A stretch of DNA of 64,000 nucleotides from Dysgonomonas mossii DSM 22836 (GCF_000213575.1 NZ_GL892007.1:124001-188000); one strand, 5' to 3'; shown: positions 9,980 to 18,114, numbered from the stretch's first letter. Notes: generated by a model from the sequence alone, not told the origin. Numbers and translations are program-made.

Positions 9980-11014
9980 ATGATAGATGTAAATTTAAAA
10001 ATGGCCTCTTCTCATCAGGCTAAAGATTATAAAAGCGATCAGTATGTACGTTGGTGTCCGGGATGCGGAGACCATGCTCTTCTCAATTGTTTGCATAAAG
10101 CAATGGCTGAGTTAGGCATAGAACCTCATAAAACAGCTGTTATATCAGGTATCGGATGCTCTTCTCGCCTGCCTTACTATATGAATACATATGGGTTTCA
10201 TACCATTCACGGACGTGGAGCTGCTATTGCTACAGGTGTTAAAACGGCAAAGCCGGAACTATCGGTTTGGCTTGCTACCGGTGATGGCGACTGCTTGGCG
10301 ATTGGAGGTAACCACTTCATACATGCTGTGCGCCGCAATGTAGATATTAACATATTGCTACTAAATAATAAGATTTACGGCTTAACAAAAGGGCAATTTT
10401 CACCAACATCTGACAGAGGATTTGTTTCCAAGTCTTCTCCTTTTGGGACAGTAGAAGATCCATTCCACCCCGTAGAATTAGCACTGGGAGCACGTGGAAC
10501 CTTTTTTGCTCGTTGTATAGATGTCGATTTAGCTAACACGACTGAAGTTCTGACTTTATCTGCAAAGCATAAAGGAACATCTGTTGTAGAGATATTGCAA
10601 AATTGTGTAATATTCAACGATGCAATCCATGATAATGTTGTAGACAGAGCATGGAGAGCCGAACGTACCATCTTGCTTAAACATGGAGAAAAAATGCTGT
10701 TCGGTGCAAACAAAGATAAAGGATTGGTAATTGATGGCTGGCAAATCAAAGATGTAATAATCGGTCAGAATGGTTATACAATCGATGATATTTTGGTGCA
10801 TGACGCTACTACTAAGGATGACACATTACACCTAAAACTAGGATTGATGTCTCCTCAAAATGGCTTACCTCTAGCATTAGGTGTTATTCGTGATGTAGAA
10901 GAGCCAACATACGACCAAGGTATAGAAGATCAAGTAAAAGAAGTACAAGCTAAAAATCCTGTACGTAAGCTTACAGATTACCTGATGAAACAGGATGTAT
11001 GGGAAGTGAAATAA
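9980..11014 (+). CDS. korB: 2-oxoacid:ferredoxin oxidoreductase subunit beta
   Basis: The 344-residue beta subunit binds thiamine diphosphate and part of a 4Fe-4S cluster. WCPGCGDHALL near residue 28 and GIGCSSRLPYY supply cluster cysteines. GDGDCLAIGGNH followed by NNKIYGLTKGQ is the Mg-ThDP motif (GDG...NN). Length matches KorB. It lies 4 bp after korA and is followed by a strong terminator, so the two form a simple bicistronic operon. Confidence 0.94.
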   Translation: MIDVNLKMASSHQAKDYKSDQYVRWCPGCGDHALLNCLHKAMAELGIEPHKTAVISGIGCSSRLPYYMNTYGFHTIHGRGAAIATGVKTAKPELSVWLATGDGDCLAIGGNHFIHAVRRNVDINILLLNNKIYGLTKGQFSPTSDRGFVSKSSPFGTVEDPFHPVELALGARGTFFARCIDVDLANTTEVLTLSAKHKGTSVVEILQNCVIFNDAIHDNVVDRAWRAERTILLKHGEKMLFGANKDKGLVIDGWQIKDVIIGQNGYTIDDILVHDATTKDDTLHLKLGLMSPQNGLPLALGVIRDVEEPTYDQGIEDQVKEVQAKNPVRKLTDYLMKQDVWEVK

Positions 11015-11035
11015 TACAACTTAGATATTAAACTA

Positions 11036-11074
11036 AAAAGCCTCTGATCTCTTATAAAGTTTCAGAGGTTTTTC
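11036..11074 (+). terminator. Terminator after korAB
   Basis: AAAAGCCTCTGA pairs with TTCAGAGGTTTTT, ending in a T run, 22 bp after the korB stop. Confidence 0.85.
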
Positions 11075-11194
11075 AATTGTATAGAGTTCATAAAAAACAA
11101 ATAAAAATATCCACCTTCTATCTTAGCTATTTGTCTTTATTTTTACTTAACTTTATATCATATAACATGTTTAATATACAAAACTCTCAATGCT

Positions 11195-11503
11195 ATGGAC
11201 GTAAAAGAAATTCAAGATCGTTATATGGAAAATTATAAGAAACTCAACGAGTCTTATAATAATCTTAATATCGCAGGTTTAGTAAATGATATTAACAAAG
11301 CGATATCTTCTTCCGATATTGAAAGTGTAAATACCTACTTCAATAAAATTTCGGAATGGAATGAGAATGTATCAAAACTACAAGGAGCAAGAATCGCTAT
11401 AATTACTCAATATAAGTTTCTAAAACTCCCCTCTGTATCGGAATTATCAATTGTGTTTGATTTTGTAAACAAAGAATGGAAGTTTAATACTGACCCGGAA
11501 TAA
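11195..11503 (+). CDS. Small helical protein of unknown function
   Basis: This 102-residue protein has no signal peptide or recognised domain. It is mostly amphipathic helix (DVKEIQDRYMENYKKLNESY, then DINKAISSSDIESVNTYF). It ends with a short strand-like tail (IVFDFVNKEWKFNTDPE). It is flanked by two good terminators, which supports a real single-gene unit. Function unknown. Confidence 0.65.
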   Translation: MDVKEIQDRYMENYKKLNESYNNLNIAGLVNDINKAISSSDIESVNTYFNKISEWNENVSKLQGARIAIITQYKFLKLPSVSELSIVFDFVNKEWKFNTDPE

Positions 11504-11557
11504 TTCCATTTTAGATTTTGCAAGGTTAGATAATTTGTATTCTATTAGTTAATAAAA

Positions 11558-11579
11558 AAGGACAACAAATGTTGTCCTT
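11558..11579. terminator. Bidirectional terminator
   Basis: AAGGACAACA and TGTTGTCCTT form a near-perfect stem between two convergent genes, with A-rich 5' and T-containing 3' flanks. Confidence 0.8.
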
Positions 11580-11603
11580 GTATAATTAAAAAGTAAATTA
11601 CAA

Positions 11604-12425
11604 TCAATAATATACCTCGAGAACCTTGGCTTCTTGGTATTCCACTCTAAAATCACTTTCCGGTAAGGGTGGCGTTCCACAAAACGTCATATTAGGAACA
11701 TGATATTTAACCGGATATCCATTTTCATTGTAAGTGTGGGTTATCTTAAAGGTGGTAGGTGTTTGCTCTTTTCCATTCTCATCTAAAAAAGACACTTGTA
11801 TTTGGTTACAATTATTATAAATGTAAGTAGCGTCCAGCATAGTTACCAGAAACCACTGAGGCGTATTCACTGAGCTATATACACCATTATAATCATCATA
11901 GGTATAAGAATAATAATTGTTGTTAAAGTCTTTCTTTATCAAATTGCCCTTTTGATCGTATTGATAATTATATTCTATCGATGCATTTTGATCATTCGCA
12001 TAATATTGCTTCATTTTCAACACATTGCCTTGTGCATCAATGTCAATATGTCGCGTATAATATTTATCTTGCACTACTATATGTGATCCCTCATAAGTTA
12101 TTGTATAAGTATAACTTTCGCCTTCTGAGGATTCATATGTAGCTTTCTCTACACGCTCCAGTGCATCGTATTGTATTTTAAGTTCGCTGGTCTTAGATAG
12201 CTTCTTATCTGATTTAGAAAAATAACTACAACTTATAAGACGATTATAATCATCGTATACGAACACTGTCTGACCACCATTCTTTTCTCCGGATATTTTT
12301 ACCGGCAATAATTTTGCAGAAGTTCCACCGGGAAAATTCTGTATGCTGTTATCATCAGAGCATGCTAAAAATGATAAACACGCCAGCACAAGGCATAATT
12401 TGAAATACGAACTTATGTTTTTCAT
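11604..12425 (-). CDS. Lipoprotein with YD/RHS-like repeats
   Basis: The 273-residue protein has a lipoprotein signal (LACLSFLACSDD, lipidated Cys22). The rest is made of short beta-hairpin units, such as YNRLISCSY, GNVLKMKQYY and GNLIKKDFN. These follow the YD-repeat pattern (G-N-L-x-x-x-x-Y-D) seen in RHS-like lipoproteins of Bacteroidetes. Such proteins are surface or periplasmic with no established function. There is no toxin or core domain, so it is not an RHS toxin. It is probably monocistronic. Confidence 0.75.
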   Translation of the reverse strand: MKNISSYFKLCLVLACLSFLACSDDNSIQNFPGGTSAKLLPVKISGEKNGGQTVFVYDDYNRLISCSYFSKSDKKLSKTSELKIQYDALERVEKATYESSEGESYTYTITYEGSHIVVQDKYYTRHIDIDAQGNVLKMKQYYANDQNASIEYNYQYDQKGNLIKKDFNNNYYSYTYDDYNGVYSSVNTPQWFLVTMLDATYIYNNCNQIQVSFLDENGKEQTPTTFKITHTYNENGYPVKYHVPNMTFCGTPPLPESDFRVEYQEAKVLEVYY

Positions 12426-12581
12426 TATAATATATATAAGGGTTACTACTCCTATTTATAATATATAGATGATTGTTATCTAAAAAAAGTTGCATGCGAA
12501 AGTAATATTAGCAACTCTTACATAAATTATTATTTAGCAAATACTTAATAAAATTTTAATCGAAATGAAATAATCATATAA

Positions 12582-12589
12582 TACATTTG
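12582..12589 (+). promoter_or_regulatory. Candidate -7 box for the 36-residue membrane protein gene
   Basis: TACATTTG matches TAnnTTTG, 24 bp before the small ORF. A TTTTAAT at 12554-12560 is at the right distance to be a weak -33. Confidence 0.5.
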
Positions 12590-12612
12590 AGTAAACAAAA
12601 ACAATTTATGCT

Positions 12613-12723
12613 ATGGATATTAATGCTGTTAATTTGGTTATGCTGAGTGTAGTGGTGGTATCCTACCTTGCCTTTCTAGTCTATTGCATCTTAAATAATT
12701 TATTTAAAGGGAAAAAGCATTGA
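12613..12723 (+). CDS. 36-residue single-pass membrane protein
   Basis: An ATG at 12613 opens a 36-codon frame ending TGA at 12721-12723. The peptide is an acidic/polar N-terminus (MDINAVN), one hydrophobic helix of about 22 residues (LVMLSVVVVSYLAFLVYCIL), then NNLFKGKKH. The positive C-terminus and short polar N-terminus predict a single-pass protein with N-terminus out and C-terminus in. A consensus -7 element lies 24 bp upstream and T-rich sequence follows the stop. I do not recognise it. A chance ORF of this composition is possible but unlikely given the clean topology. Confidence 0.6.
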   Translation: MDINAVNLVMLSVVVVSYLAFLVYCILNNLFKGKKH

Positions 12724-13158
12724 TTTTTTTATTAAAATCTATTCTATTTACTTCTCAGTTGAATTATGTCTTTTCTTTTCACTTCAGATTTTGTAAAGAA
12801 ATATCTGTAGATCTTCTCTGAATATTTTTTAGCTTCGAGTATCAGTATTAAAATGTTTATTTTAAATAAATTTTTATTAAATTTATTTGATTTACATTTT
12901 CCTTTTATCTACTTTTGAAAAGCACTAAACACCTTTATATAAAAAGGTTATAGTATCGAAATCCGAACATGAAGACATTGTTAATCCTTGATAATTAATC
13001 AAAGCTTAGACTCTGGTCAAATAGCTTGTCATTCCTTAAATCTATTTTCAGAATATACTGATTTCATTATAAACTTAAACAAAATGAGAAAACTATTTTA
13101 ATATAGAACGAAACATCAAGAAACTCATTTTGAAGATTAATTTTAAACAAATGATACT
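12724..13158 (+). other. Long leader / possible small RNA before the HSDR_N gene
   Basis: This 435-bp AT-rich gap contains a good promoter (12886-12917) far from the next ATG at 13159. The implied leader is about 235 nt. It starts with a small hairpin (CCTTT-N5-AAAGG near 12932-12948) and contains a 5-codon mini-ORF MRKLF at about 13084. It may be a long 5' UTR or a separate small RNA. No known RNA family was recognised. Confidence 0.4.
12886..12917 (+). promoter_or_regulatory. Bacteroidetes-type promoter TTTG-N20-TACTTTTG
   Basis: TTTG at 12886-12889 and TACTTTTG at 12910-12917 are separated by 20 bp, which is close to the full sigma-RpoD consensus. Transcription would start near 12923, about 235 bp before the HSDR_N gene. 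Confidence 0.55.
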
Positions 13159-14223
13159 ATGGACTTCAAAGATCAAATTAAACAGCTTTCAGACAGAGCC
13201 GAAAAGCTAAAAGACAGCCTGCAAACAGAAGAAGCAACTAAAAATGCTTTAATTATGCCTTTTCTTCAAGCAATGGGTTATGATGTGTTCAATCCATTAG
13301 AAGTAATGCCGGAGTTTACTTGTGATATAGGAACAAAAAAAGGAGAAAAGATCGATTATGCTATATTTAGAGATAATCAGCCTGTCGTTTTAGTAGAGTG
13401 CAAGCACTGGAAGCAAGATCTGACATTACATGACAATCAGCTGTTGCGTTATTTCCATGTATCAAATGCTAAATTTGGGTTATTAACCAATGGAATAGTT
13501 TACAGGTTCTATACAGATCTTGAAACTCCTAATAAGATGGATGAAAAACCATTTCTTGAAATCAATTTATTTGATCTCAAAAGCAACACAGTAGAGGAAT
13601 TAAAAAAATTCCATAAAACATATTTTGATGTTGATAATATATTGAGTTCTGCAAGTGAATTAAAATACACAAGTCAGTTGAAAATGATTATTAACAACGA
13701 ATTCTCAAATCCGAGTCCTGAGTTTGTTAAATTATTTGCAAAACAGGTTTATGATGGAGTTATCACCCCTAAGCTATTAGAACAGTTTACTTCTCTAGTG
13801 AAGAAGTCTATTTCAGGTTTGATTAGCGATACTATTTCAGATCGTCTCAAAACAGCCTTAAAGACAGAAGTTGCTCAAGAAGAGCAACCCGAACAAATAG
13901 ATCCACAAGTTATTGAAGACAAGAATAATGGCATAATAACAACGGAAGAAGAACTGGAAGGCTTTATGTTAGTTAAGGCTATACTTCGAGAAGTTGTAAA
14001 TGTATCGAGAATAACATATAGGGATGCTCAAACCTACTTTGCAATAATATTTGATAATAATAATCGAAAACCTATAGTCCGATTGTATTTTAATTCACCT
14101 ACAAATAAATACATCGTAACTTTTGATAAAGAAAAAAAGGAAACAAGGCACAATATATCTTCTTTGGATGATATATACCAATATGCCGATGAAATAAAGG
14201 AAGTAATTAAGAACTATATATAA
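13159..14223 (+). CDS. Orphan HSDR_N-domain (PD-(D/E)XK nuclease-like) protein
   Basis: The 354-residue protein carries the N-terminal nuclease fold of type I restriction HsdR subunits. E24 sits in TEEATKNALI, D66 in GEKIDYAIF and the E80-x-K82 pair in VLVECKHW, so the active site is intact. Residues 185-250 form a helical linker. A separate C-terminal domain follows (about 255-354, GFMLVKAILREVVNVSRITY onward). There is no helicase/translocase part, and no hsdM or hsdS gene lies nearby, so it is not a type I system. Such standalone proteins are widespread and uncharacterised; a role in defence or DNA repair is only inference. Confidence 0.82.
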   Translation: MDFKDQIKQLSDRAEKLKDSLQTEEATKNALIMPFLQAMGYDVFNPLEVMPEFTCDIGTKKGEKIDYAIFRDNQPVVLVECKHWKQDLTLHDNQLLRYFHVSNAKFGLLTNGIVYRFYTDLETPNKMDEKPFLEINLFDLKSNTVEELKKFHKTYFDVDNILSSASELKYTSQLKMIINNEFSNPSPEFVKLFAKQVYDGVITPKLLEQFTSLVKKSISGLISDTISDRLKTALKTEVAQEEQPEQIDPQVIEDKNNGIITTEEELEGFMLVKAILREVVNVSRITYRDAQTYFAIIFDNNNRKPIVRLYFNSPTNKYIVTFDKEKKETRHNISSLDDIYQYADEIKEVIKNYI

Positions 14224-14235
14224 AAAAAAGACAAA

Positions 14236-14271
14236 AAACCCTTTGATTATCTACTGAAAATCAAAGGGTTT
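14236..14271 (+). terminator. Terminator after the HSDR_N gene
   Basis: AAACCCTTTGATT pairs perfectly with AATCAAAGGGTTT (13 bp, 10-nt loop), 13 bp after the stop. Confidence 0.8.
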
Positions 14272-14285
14272 CTAAAATTAATCCG

Positions 14286-14367
14286 TGCGCATGAAGGGAC
14301 TCGAACCCCCACGACCGTAGGTCACTGCCACCTGAAGACAGCGCGGCTACCATTACGCCACATGCGC
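14286..14367 (-). tRNA. tRNA-Leu (anticodon CAG)
   Basis: The reverse strand folds as an 82-nt class II tRNA. Acceptor GCGCATG pairs with CATGCGC, with discriminator A. The anticodon stem is CTGTC/GGCAG with loop TTCAGGT. A long variable arm (GACC-TAC-GGTC) and a GGTTCGAGT T-loop region complete it. CCA is not encoded. Confidence 0.95.
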
Positions 14368-14377
14368 ATTTTTTTCG

Positions 14378-14450
14378 AGCGAAAAACGGGGCTCGAACCC
14401 GCGACCCCAACCTTGGGAAGGTTGTGCTCTACCAACTGAGCTACTTTCGC
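14378..14450 (-). tRNA. tRNA-Gly (anticodon CCC)
   Basis: This is a 73-nt cloverleaf on the reverse strand. Acceptor GCGAAAG pairs with TTTTCGC, with discriminator T as usual for Gly. The anticodon stem is CAACC/GGTTG with loop TTCCCAA. It lies 10 bp upstream of tRNA-Leu in the same transcript. Confidence 0.93.
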
Positions 14451-14491
14451 AATCGGTGTTGTAAAATTAGTATATTTTCTGAACTCTGACC

Positions 14492-14531
14492 AAAAATAAG
14501 AATACTATTTTATGTTACTATTCTTATTTTT
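14492..14531 (-). terminator. Terminator for the metNI-rhodanese operon
   Basis: AAAAATAAGAATA (14492-14504) is the exact reverse complement of 14519-14531, and the reverse transcript ends in a T run. It overlaps a possible TATTTTTG -7 box for the tRNA-Gly/Leu transcript (14491-14498). Confidence 0.65.
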
Positions 14532-14554
14532 TATAAAGGAGAAAACTCAACGTG

Positions 14555-14923
14555 CTACTCTTCTTCACGTGCTTCTAAAATAGCCTTTAGATGCTCCCAA
14601 CCTCCACCATTATATACATTCGTAAATCCAGCCTCTTCCAACTCAGCTTTGGCTTTAGCACTTCGTTTGCCACTACGGCATATCACAATTACTTTCTCAT
14701 AATGTTTTAAACTCTCAATAGAATCCCCCATTGTCTGTAAAGGAATATTTATAGACGATTCGATATGCCCTTCATTGTACTCCTCTACTGTACGCACATC
14801 AACAATAACAGTACCTTTACGTGTAGTCAATGACCTTAATGTATCTGCACCCGCTATCTGCGCATGAATAGAAAGAGATACCAGACTAAGGATAATTGTA
14901 AATAAAAAATAAGATAGTTTCAT
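14555..14923 (-). CDS. Secreted single-domain rhodanese
   Basis: The 122-residue protein has a cleavable signal peptide (MKLSYFLFTIILSLVSLSIHAQ) and one rhodanese domain. The catalytic loop is VICRSGKRS with Cys82, and the DVRTVEEYNEGHI motif precedes it. It should act in the periplasm as a sulfur carrier or thiol-handling protein. It starts 52 bp after metI on the same strand, before a shared terminator, so it is probably the third gene of the methionine transporter operon. The sulfur link makes this sensible, but the role is inferred. Confidence 0.87.
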   Translation of the reverse strand: MKLSYFLFTIILSLVSLSIHAQIAGADTLRSLTTRKGTVIVDVRTVEEYNEGHIESSINIPLQTMGDSIESLKHYEKVIVICRSGKRSAKAKAELEEAGFTNVYNGGGWEHLKAILEAREEE

Positions 14924-14975
14924 TCTCTAACTGAAATTGTAAATTTTATTTATATAAAAAAAAAGAGCAAAGTGA

Positions 14976-15629
14976 TCATCTATGGTCAAACTTCTTAGAA
15001 ATATAATTGCCTGTATATTGTATTATAAAGACTAATATTACGAGTAAAGCTAAAACGATATTCATTATTTCCAGATTATAGCCAACATAGCCATATTGGT
15101 AACCAATTTGCCCCAATCCTCCGGCCCCCACGGCACCTCCCATCGCAGAATAACCGACAAGCATAATTAACGTGATAGATACACAGTTAACAATGGACGG
15201 TAATGCTTCTGGCAATAAAACCCTTTTCACGATCTGAAATGGCGTTGCCCCCATAGACCGCGATGCTTCTATCAAACCGCCAGGCACATCAATAAGGCTA
15301 TTCTCTATCATTCGGGCAACAAAAGGAGCAGCACCGATACTCAATGGAACAAGTGCGGCTAAAACCCCTATTGATGTTCCTACCAACGCACGAGTGAAAG
15401 GAATCATCCATACAATAAGAATAATAAAAGGTATAGCCCTGAAGATATTTACAACTGTTGATAGGATATTATGCAATAGCAAATTTTCTTTTATCTGTCC
15501 TTTGCGTGTTATATACAGCCAAACCCCAAGTGGTAATCCCAGCAAAAAACTAAAAAAACCGGAAACAAGGGTCATGACGATTGTTTCACCTGTACCTTTT
15601 AACAATAAGTCGATCATTTCACTAGACAT
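14976..15629 (-). CDS. metI: Methionine ABC transporter permease MetI
   Basis: The 217-residue inner-membrane permease has five hydrophobic helices. It has the MetI hallmarks: [20 protein letters not shown] near the N-terminus and the EAA loop [25 protein letters not shown] that docks on MetN. It forms the channel for D/L-methionine uptake with MetN and MetQ. Its start overlaps the metN stop by 8 bp, indicating translational coupling; a second in-frame ATG four codons in (MIDLLL) is possible. Confidence 0.93.
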   Translation of the reverse strand: MSSEMIDLLLKGTGETIVMTLVSGFFSFLLGLPLGVWLYITRKGQIKENLLLHNILSTVVNIFRAIPFIILIVWMIPFTRALVGTSIGVLAALVPLSIGAAPFVARMIENSLIDVPGGLIEASRSMGATPFQIVKRVLLPEALPSIVNCVSITLIMLVGYSAMGGAVGAGGLGQIGYQYGYVGYNLEIMNIVLALLVILVFIIQYTGNYISKKFDHR

Positions 15630-16653
15630 ATCCTAAAACACTTACGTTTATATTTTTACTTTTTAAATACTCAACAGCTAATATTTCATTTTCGGGCAAG
15701 CCGTGCAATTCTATCAGCATAACTCCAAACTTAACACCCTTTATATGGTCTATTTGAGCACATACAATATTACTGTTTACCTCATACAGCTTCGCAATAT
15801 CCGAGAGCACGGCATTTGCTTCAGACTGTCCCGATATTTCCAATCGAATGAGCATATGTTTATTATCCACAAATTGCTCTGTCAACCGATCTGAATAATT
15901 TGAAGGAATATGCAGCCTTATAGAAGAGTCTATAAAGTATTTGGTTAACTCATTTTTAGGATGTGAAAATATCTCTGCGATTAAACCTTGCTCTATCAAC
16001 TCTCCTTTGTTCAGGACAGCGACTTCATCACAAATCGTTTTTACAACTTCCATTTCATGTGTGATCAACAATATTGTAATATCCATCTTCTTATTAATAT
16101 CTTTCAGCAACGAAAGAATTGAATAAGTGGTTGCCGGATCTAATGCACTAGTTGCTTCGTCACACAAAAGGATTTGAGGATTATTAGCCAATGCGCGCGC
16201 AATAGCGACACGCTGTTTCTGTCCACCCGAAAGTTTTGCAGGATAATCATCAGCCTTGCTTTCTAAGCCCACAAGAGCCAACAACTCCAGAACCCGTTGT
16301 TTAATTAATTCCTTAGGTGTTTTATTTAGTTTTAAGGGGAATGCTATATTTTCAAATACCGTAGCTGAGGATAGCAAGTTGAAGTGTTGGAATATCATAC
16401 CTATCTTCCTTCGGGTAGCTGTGAGCTCCGAAGGAGACAAAGTCATCATATTTTGCCCATCAATATATATTTCGCCTGAAGTGGGACGTTCCAATAAATT
16501 TACACAGCGAATCAGCGTACTTTTACCGGCACCCGACTCTCCTATTATACCAAATATTTTTCCTTTCGGAATAGTAAGAGATATATTCGAAAGAGCCGTA
16601 GAAGACGTATCTTTTCCCTGAAAAACCTTTGTTACATTCTTTATTTCAATCAT
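15622..16653 (-). CDS. metN: Methionine ABC transporter ATP-binding protein MetN
   Basis: The 343-residue ATPase shows Walker A (GESGAGKST, about 38-46), the Q-loop (IFQHFNLL), signature LSGGQKQR, Walker B ([12 protein letters not shown]) and the H-loop (LLITHEM). A C-terminal NIL/ACT-like domain (about 265-343, ending NVSVLGYV) binds methionine in characterised MetN and inhibits transport when the cell is replete. It is the first gene of metN-metI-rhodanese and is divergent from metQ. Confidence 0.95.
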   Translation of the reverse strand: MIEIKNVTKVFQGKDTSSTALSNISLTIPKGKIFGIIGESGAGKSTLIRCVNLLERPTSGEIYIDGQNMMTLSPSELTATRRKIGMIFQHFNLLSSATVFENIAFPLKLNKTPKELIKQRVLELLALVGLESKADDYPAKLSGGQKQRVAIARALANNPQILLCDEATSALDPATTYSILSLLKDINKKMDITILLITHEMEVVKTICDEVAVLNKGELIEQGLIAEIFSHPKNELTKYFIDSSIRLHIPSNYSDRLTEQFVDNKHMLIRLEISGQSEANAVLSDIAKLYEVNSNIVCAQIDHIKGVKFGVMLIELHGLPENEILAVEYLKSKNINVSVLGYV

Positions 16654-16688
16654 CTAAATATATAGATTGTTTCTTTTAATTATTTTGC

Positions 16689-16696
16689 CAAAAGTA
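16689..16696 (-). promoter_or_regulatory. Candidate -7 box for metNI
   Basis: Reverse-strand TACTTTTG fits TAnnTTTG, with TTTTAT 19 bp further upstream as a weak -33. It implies a leader of about 30 nt before metN. Confidence 0.55.
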
Positions 16697-16783
16697 CACA
16701 TTCCAAGCTATTCTATAAAATTATATTTTCAATATTTCCTCTCCTTATTTATAATCCATAAAATTAACTGTATAGCTTATACA

Positions 16784-16809
16784 ATAAATACCTTATTTAT
16801 GGTATTTAT
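16784..16809. promoter_or_regulatory. Palindromic candidate operator in the metN/metQ control region
   Basis: ATAAATACC and GGTATTTAT are perfect 9-bp inverted arms separated by 8 bp. The site lies between the divergent metNI and metQ promoters. It could bind a dimeric regulator; none is encoded nearby. No SAM riboswitch core was seen here. Confidence 0.45.
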
Positions 16810-16827
16810 GATTAAAGGAAAGCCTTA

Positions 16828-16835
16828 TACTTTTG
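16828..16835 (+). promoter_or_regulatory. Upstream candidate -7 box for metQ
   Basis: TACTTTTG, the first of two identical boxes 53 bp apart. It begins 19 bp after the palindrome at 16784-16809. Confidence 0.4.
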
Positions 16836-16880
16836 CAGAGACGATAAAGATCATAAGTTTTTTATTATAATTAGATTCTT

Positions 16881-16888
16881 TACTTTTG
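16881..16888 (+). promoter_or_regulatory. Downstream candidate -7 box for metQ
   Basis: TACTTTTG with TTTT at 16858-16861 as -33, spacer 19. The leader to metQ would be about 90 nt. Confidence 0.55.
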
Positions 16889-16982
16889 TGTTAGATGAAA
16901 ATTGCAGGCTATTATTTTATTATTGAAGACAAATACAATTAGCCAAGTCATTATTTAATAATTTAGAAAATATAACATCAGT

Positions 16983-17786
16983 ATGAAAAAAATAAATGGA
17001 TTGATTACTATATGTATATCTCTTTTGCTACTTACATCTTGCGGAAACAAAAAAAATAACGACCCGAACCATATTAAAGTGGGGGTATCTTCAGGTCCTG
17101 AATACGTAATAGCCGAAGCGGCTAAAAAAGTAGCGAAAGAAAAATACGGACTAGAAGTAGAATTAGTACAATTCAGTGATTATGTAATGCCAAACACAGC
17201 ATTAGATCAAGGAGATATAGAAGCCAATGTATTCCAAACAAAGCCTTTTTTAGAAGAACAAACTACGAACCGTGGGTATAAATTTGCCATCGTAGGTAAT
17301 ACGTTTGTATATCCAATGGCAGCATATTCAAAAAAAATAAAAAGTTTGGATGAGTTGAAAGATGGAAGTGTAGTAGTGATCCCGAATGATGCATCAAACA
17401 ATAGCAGAGCATTGCTATTATTACAAAAGGTGGGATTGATAAAACTTAAAGAAGGAGCAACATCTCCACGATTAGTTGATATAATAGAAAACCCTAAAAA
17501 CTTGGAGATATTAGAACTAGAAGCACCACAACTACCTAGAGTATTAGATGACGCAAAAGTGTCTCTATCTATCATCAACAATAATTTTGCTGGACAAGCA
17601 GGGCTCTTACTTAAAGACGCTGTTTTTGCAGAAGATAAGGAGTCTCCTTATGTCAATCTGATTGTGACTCGAGAAGAAAATAAAGATAGTGACAAAATCA
17701 AAAAGTTTGTAGAATCGTATCAATCAGAAGAGGTAGAGAAAGTTGCAGCTGATGTATTTAAGGATGGGGCCGTAAAAGGTTGGTAA
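16983..17786 (+). CDS. metQ: Methionine-binding lipoprotein MetQ
   Basis: The 267-residue NlpA/MetQ-family lipoprotein has lipobox LLLTSC (Cys20). The mature protein begins with the family pattern IKVGVSSGPEYVIAEAAKKV, then VELVQFSDYVMPNTALDQGD and NVFQTKPFLEE. It delivers methionine to MetNI. Its gene is separated from metNI and transcribed divergently, rather than as the third gene of a metNIQ operon. A very long perfect hairpin follows. Confidence 0.94.
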   Translation: MKKINGLITICISLLLLTSCGNKKNNDPNHIKVGVSSGPEYVIAEAAKKVAKEKYGLEVELVQFSDYVMPNTALDQGDIEANVFQTKPFLEEQTTNRGYKFAIVGNTFVYPMAAYSKKIKSLDELKDGSVVVIPNDASNNSRALLLLQKVGLIKLKEGATSPRLVDIIENPKNLEILELEAPQLPRVLDDAKVSLSIINNNFAGQAGLLLKDAVFAEDKESPYVNLIVTREENKDSDKIKKFVESYQSEEVEKVAADVFKDGAVKGW

Positions 17787-17823
17787 TTCAGTATATCAAA
17801 AAGCAGAAATTATACATACTTTC

Positions 17824-17872
17824 AATAATAAACGAACAGGGTTAGAAATTCTAACCCTGTTCGTTTATTATT
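17824..17872. terminator. Long palindromic terminator after metQ
   Basis: The arms 17824-17847 and 17849-17872 are exact reverse complements, giving a 22-bp stem with a 5-nt loop (core GAACAGGGTTAG). A- and T-rich ends would let it work in both directions. Confidence 0.85.
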
Positions 17873-17902
17873 ATACAGATGCTAAAGAAATGACTCTAAA
17901 TA

Positions 17903-17935
17903 AAAAAAGACTATCCAAATTGGATAGTCTTTTTT
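17903..17935 (-). terminator. Terminator of the SRP RNA / tRNA-Thr transcript
   Basis: GACTATCC-AAAT-GGATAGTC is flanked by A and T runs, 1 bp beyond the tRNA-Thr 3' end. Confidence 0.85.
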
Positions 17936-17936
17936 G

Positions 17937-18010
17937 AGCCTCTTGTCGGATTCGAACCAACGACCCCGAGATTACAAATCACGTGCTCTGGCCAACTGAG
18001 CTAAAGAGGC
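17937..18010 (-). tRNA. tRNA-Thr (anticodon TGT)
   Basis: This is a 74-nt cloverleaf on the reverse strand. Acceptor GCCTCTT pairs with AAGAGGC. The anticodon stem is CGTGA/TCTCG with loop TTTGTAA, and GGTTCGAATCC forms the T arm. It follows the SRP RNA by a few bases. Confidence 0.95.
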
Positions 18011-18012
18011 AG

Positions 18013-18112
18013 GTGGGTAAGCTTACTATATCGCGTCGCTACAACCGACGGCCCTTGCTGCGATCAAACCCTGGGGGATTAATCGGGAGCTGACCGTATA
18101 GGACTTACCCGC
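18013..18112 (-). ncRNA. ffs: Signal recognition particle RNA (small bacterial type)
   Basis: The roughly 100-nt reverse-strand transcript forms one rod. Its ends GGGTAAG and CTTACCC pair. The apical part contains CCAGG and GCAGCAAGG, the two sides of the conserved symmetric loop that binds Ffh. This RNA guides co-translational targeting with Ffh. The apical tetraloop differs from the GGAA of E. coli, as I would expect in Bacteroidetes. Position next to a tRNA and a perfectly spaced promoter supports the call. Exact ends are approximate. Confidence 0.75.
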
Positions 18113-18114
18113 GA

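Noticed and set aside
11604-12425. RHS toxin
   Set aside because: YD-like repeats are present, but the protein is a 273-residue lipoprotein without core cage or toxin tip.
13159-14223. Type I restriction-modification system
   Set aside because: Only the HsdR N-terminal nuclease domain is present; helicase, HsdM and HsdS are missing nearby.
16654-16982. Possible SAM riboswitch before metQ or metN
   Set aside because: No multi-helix junction or conserved SAM-binding core was found on either strand; only a palindrome and promoter boxes are visible.
18013-18112. tmRNA fragment or tRNA
   Set aside because: There is no tRNA-like acceptor/T-loop pair and no tag ORF; the single rod with the GCAGC loop fits SRP RNA.
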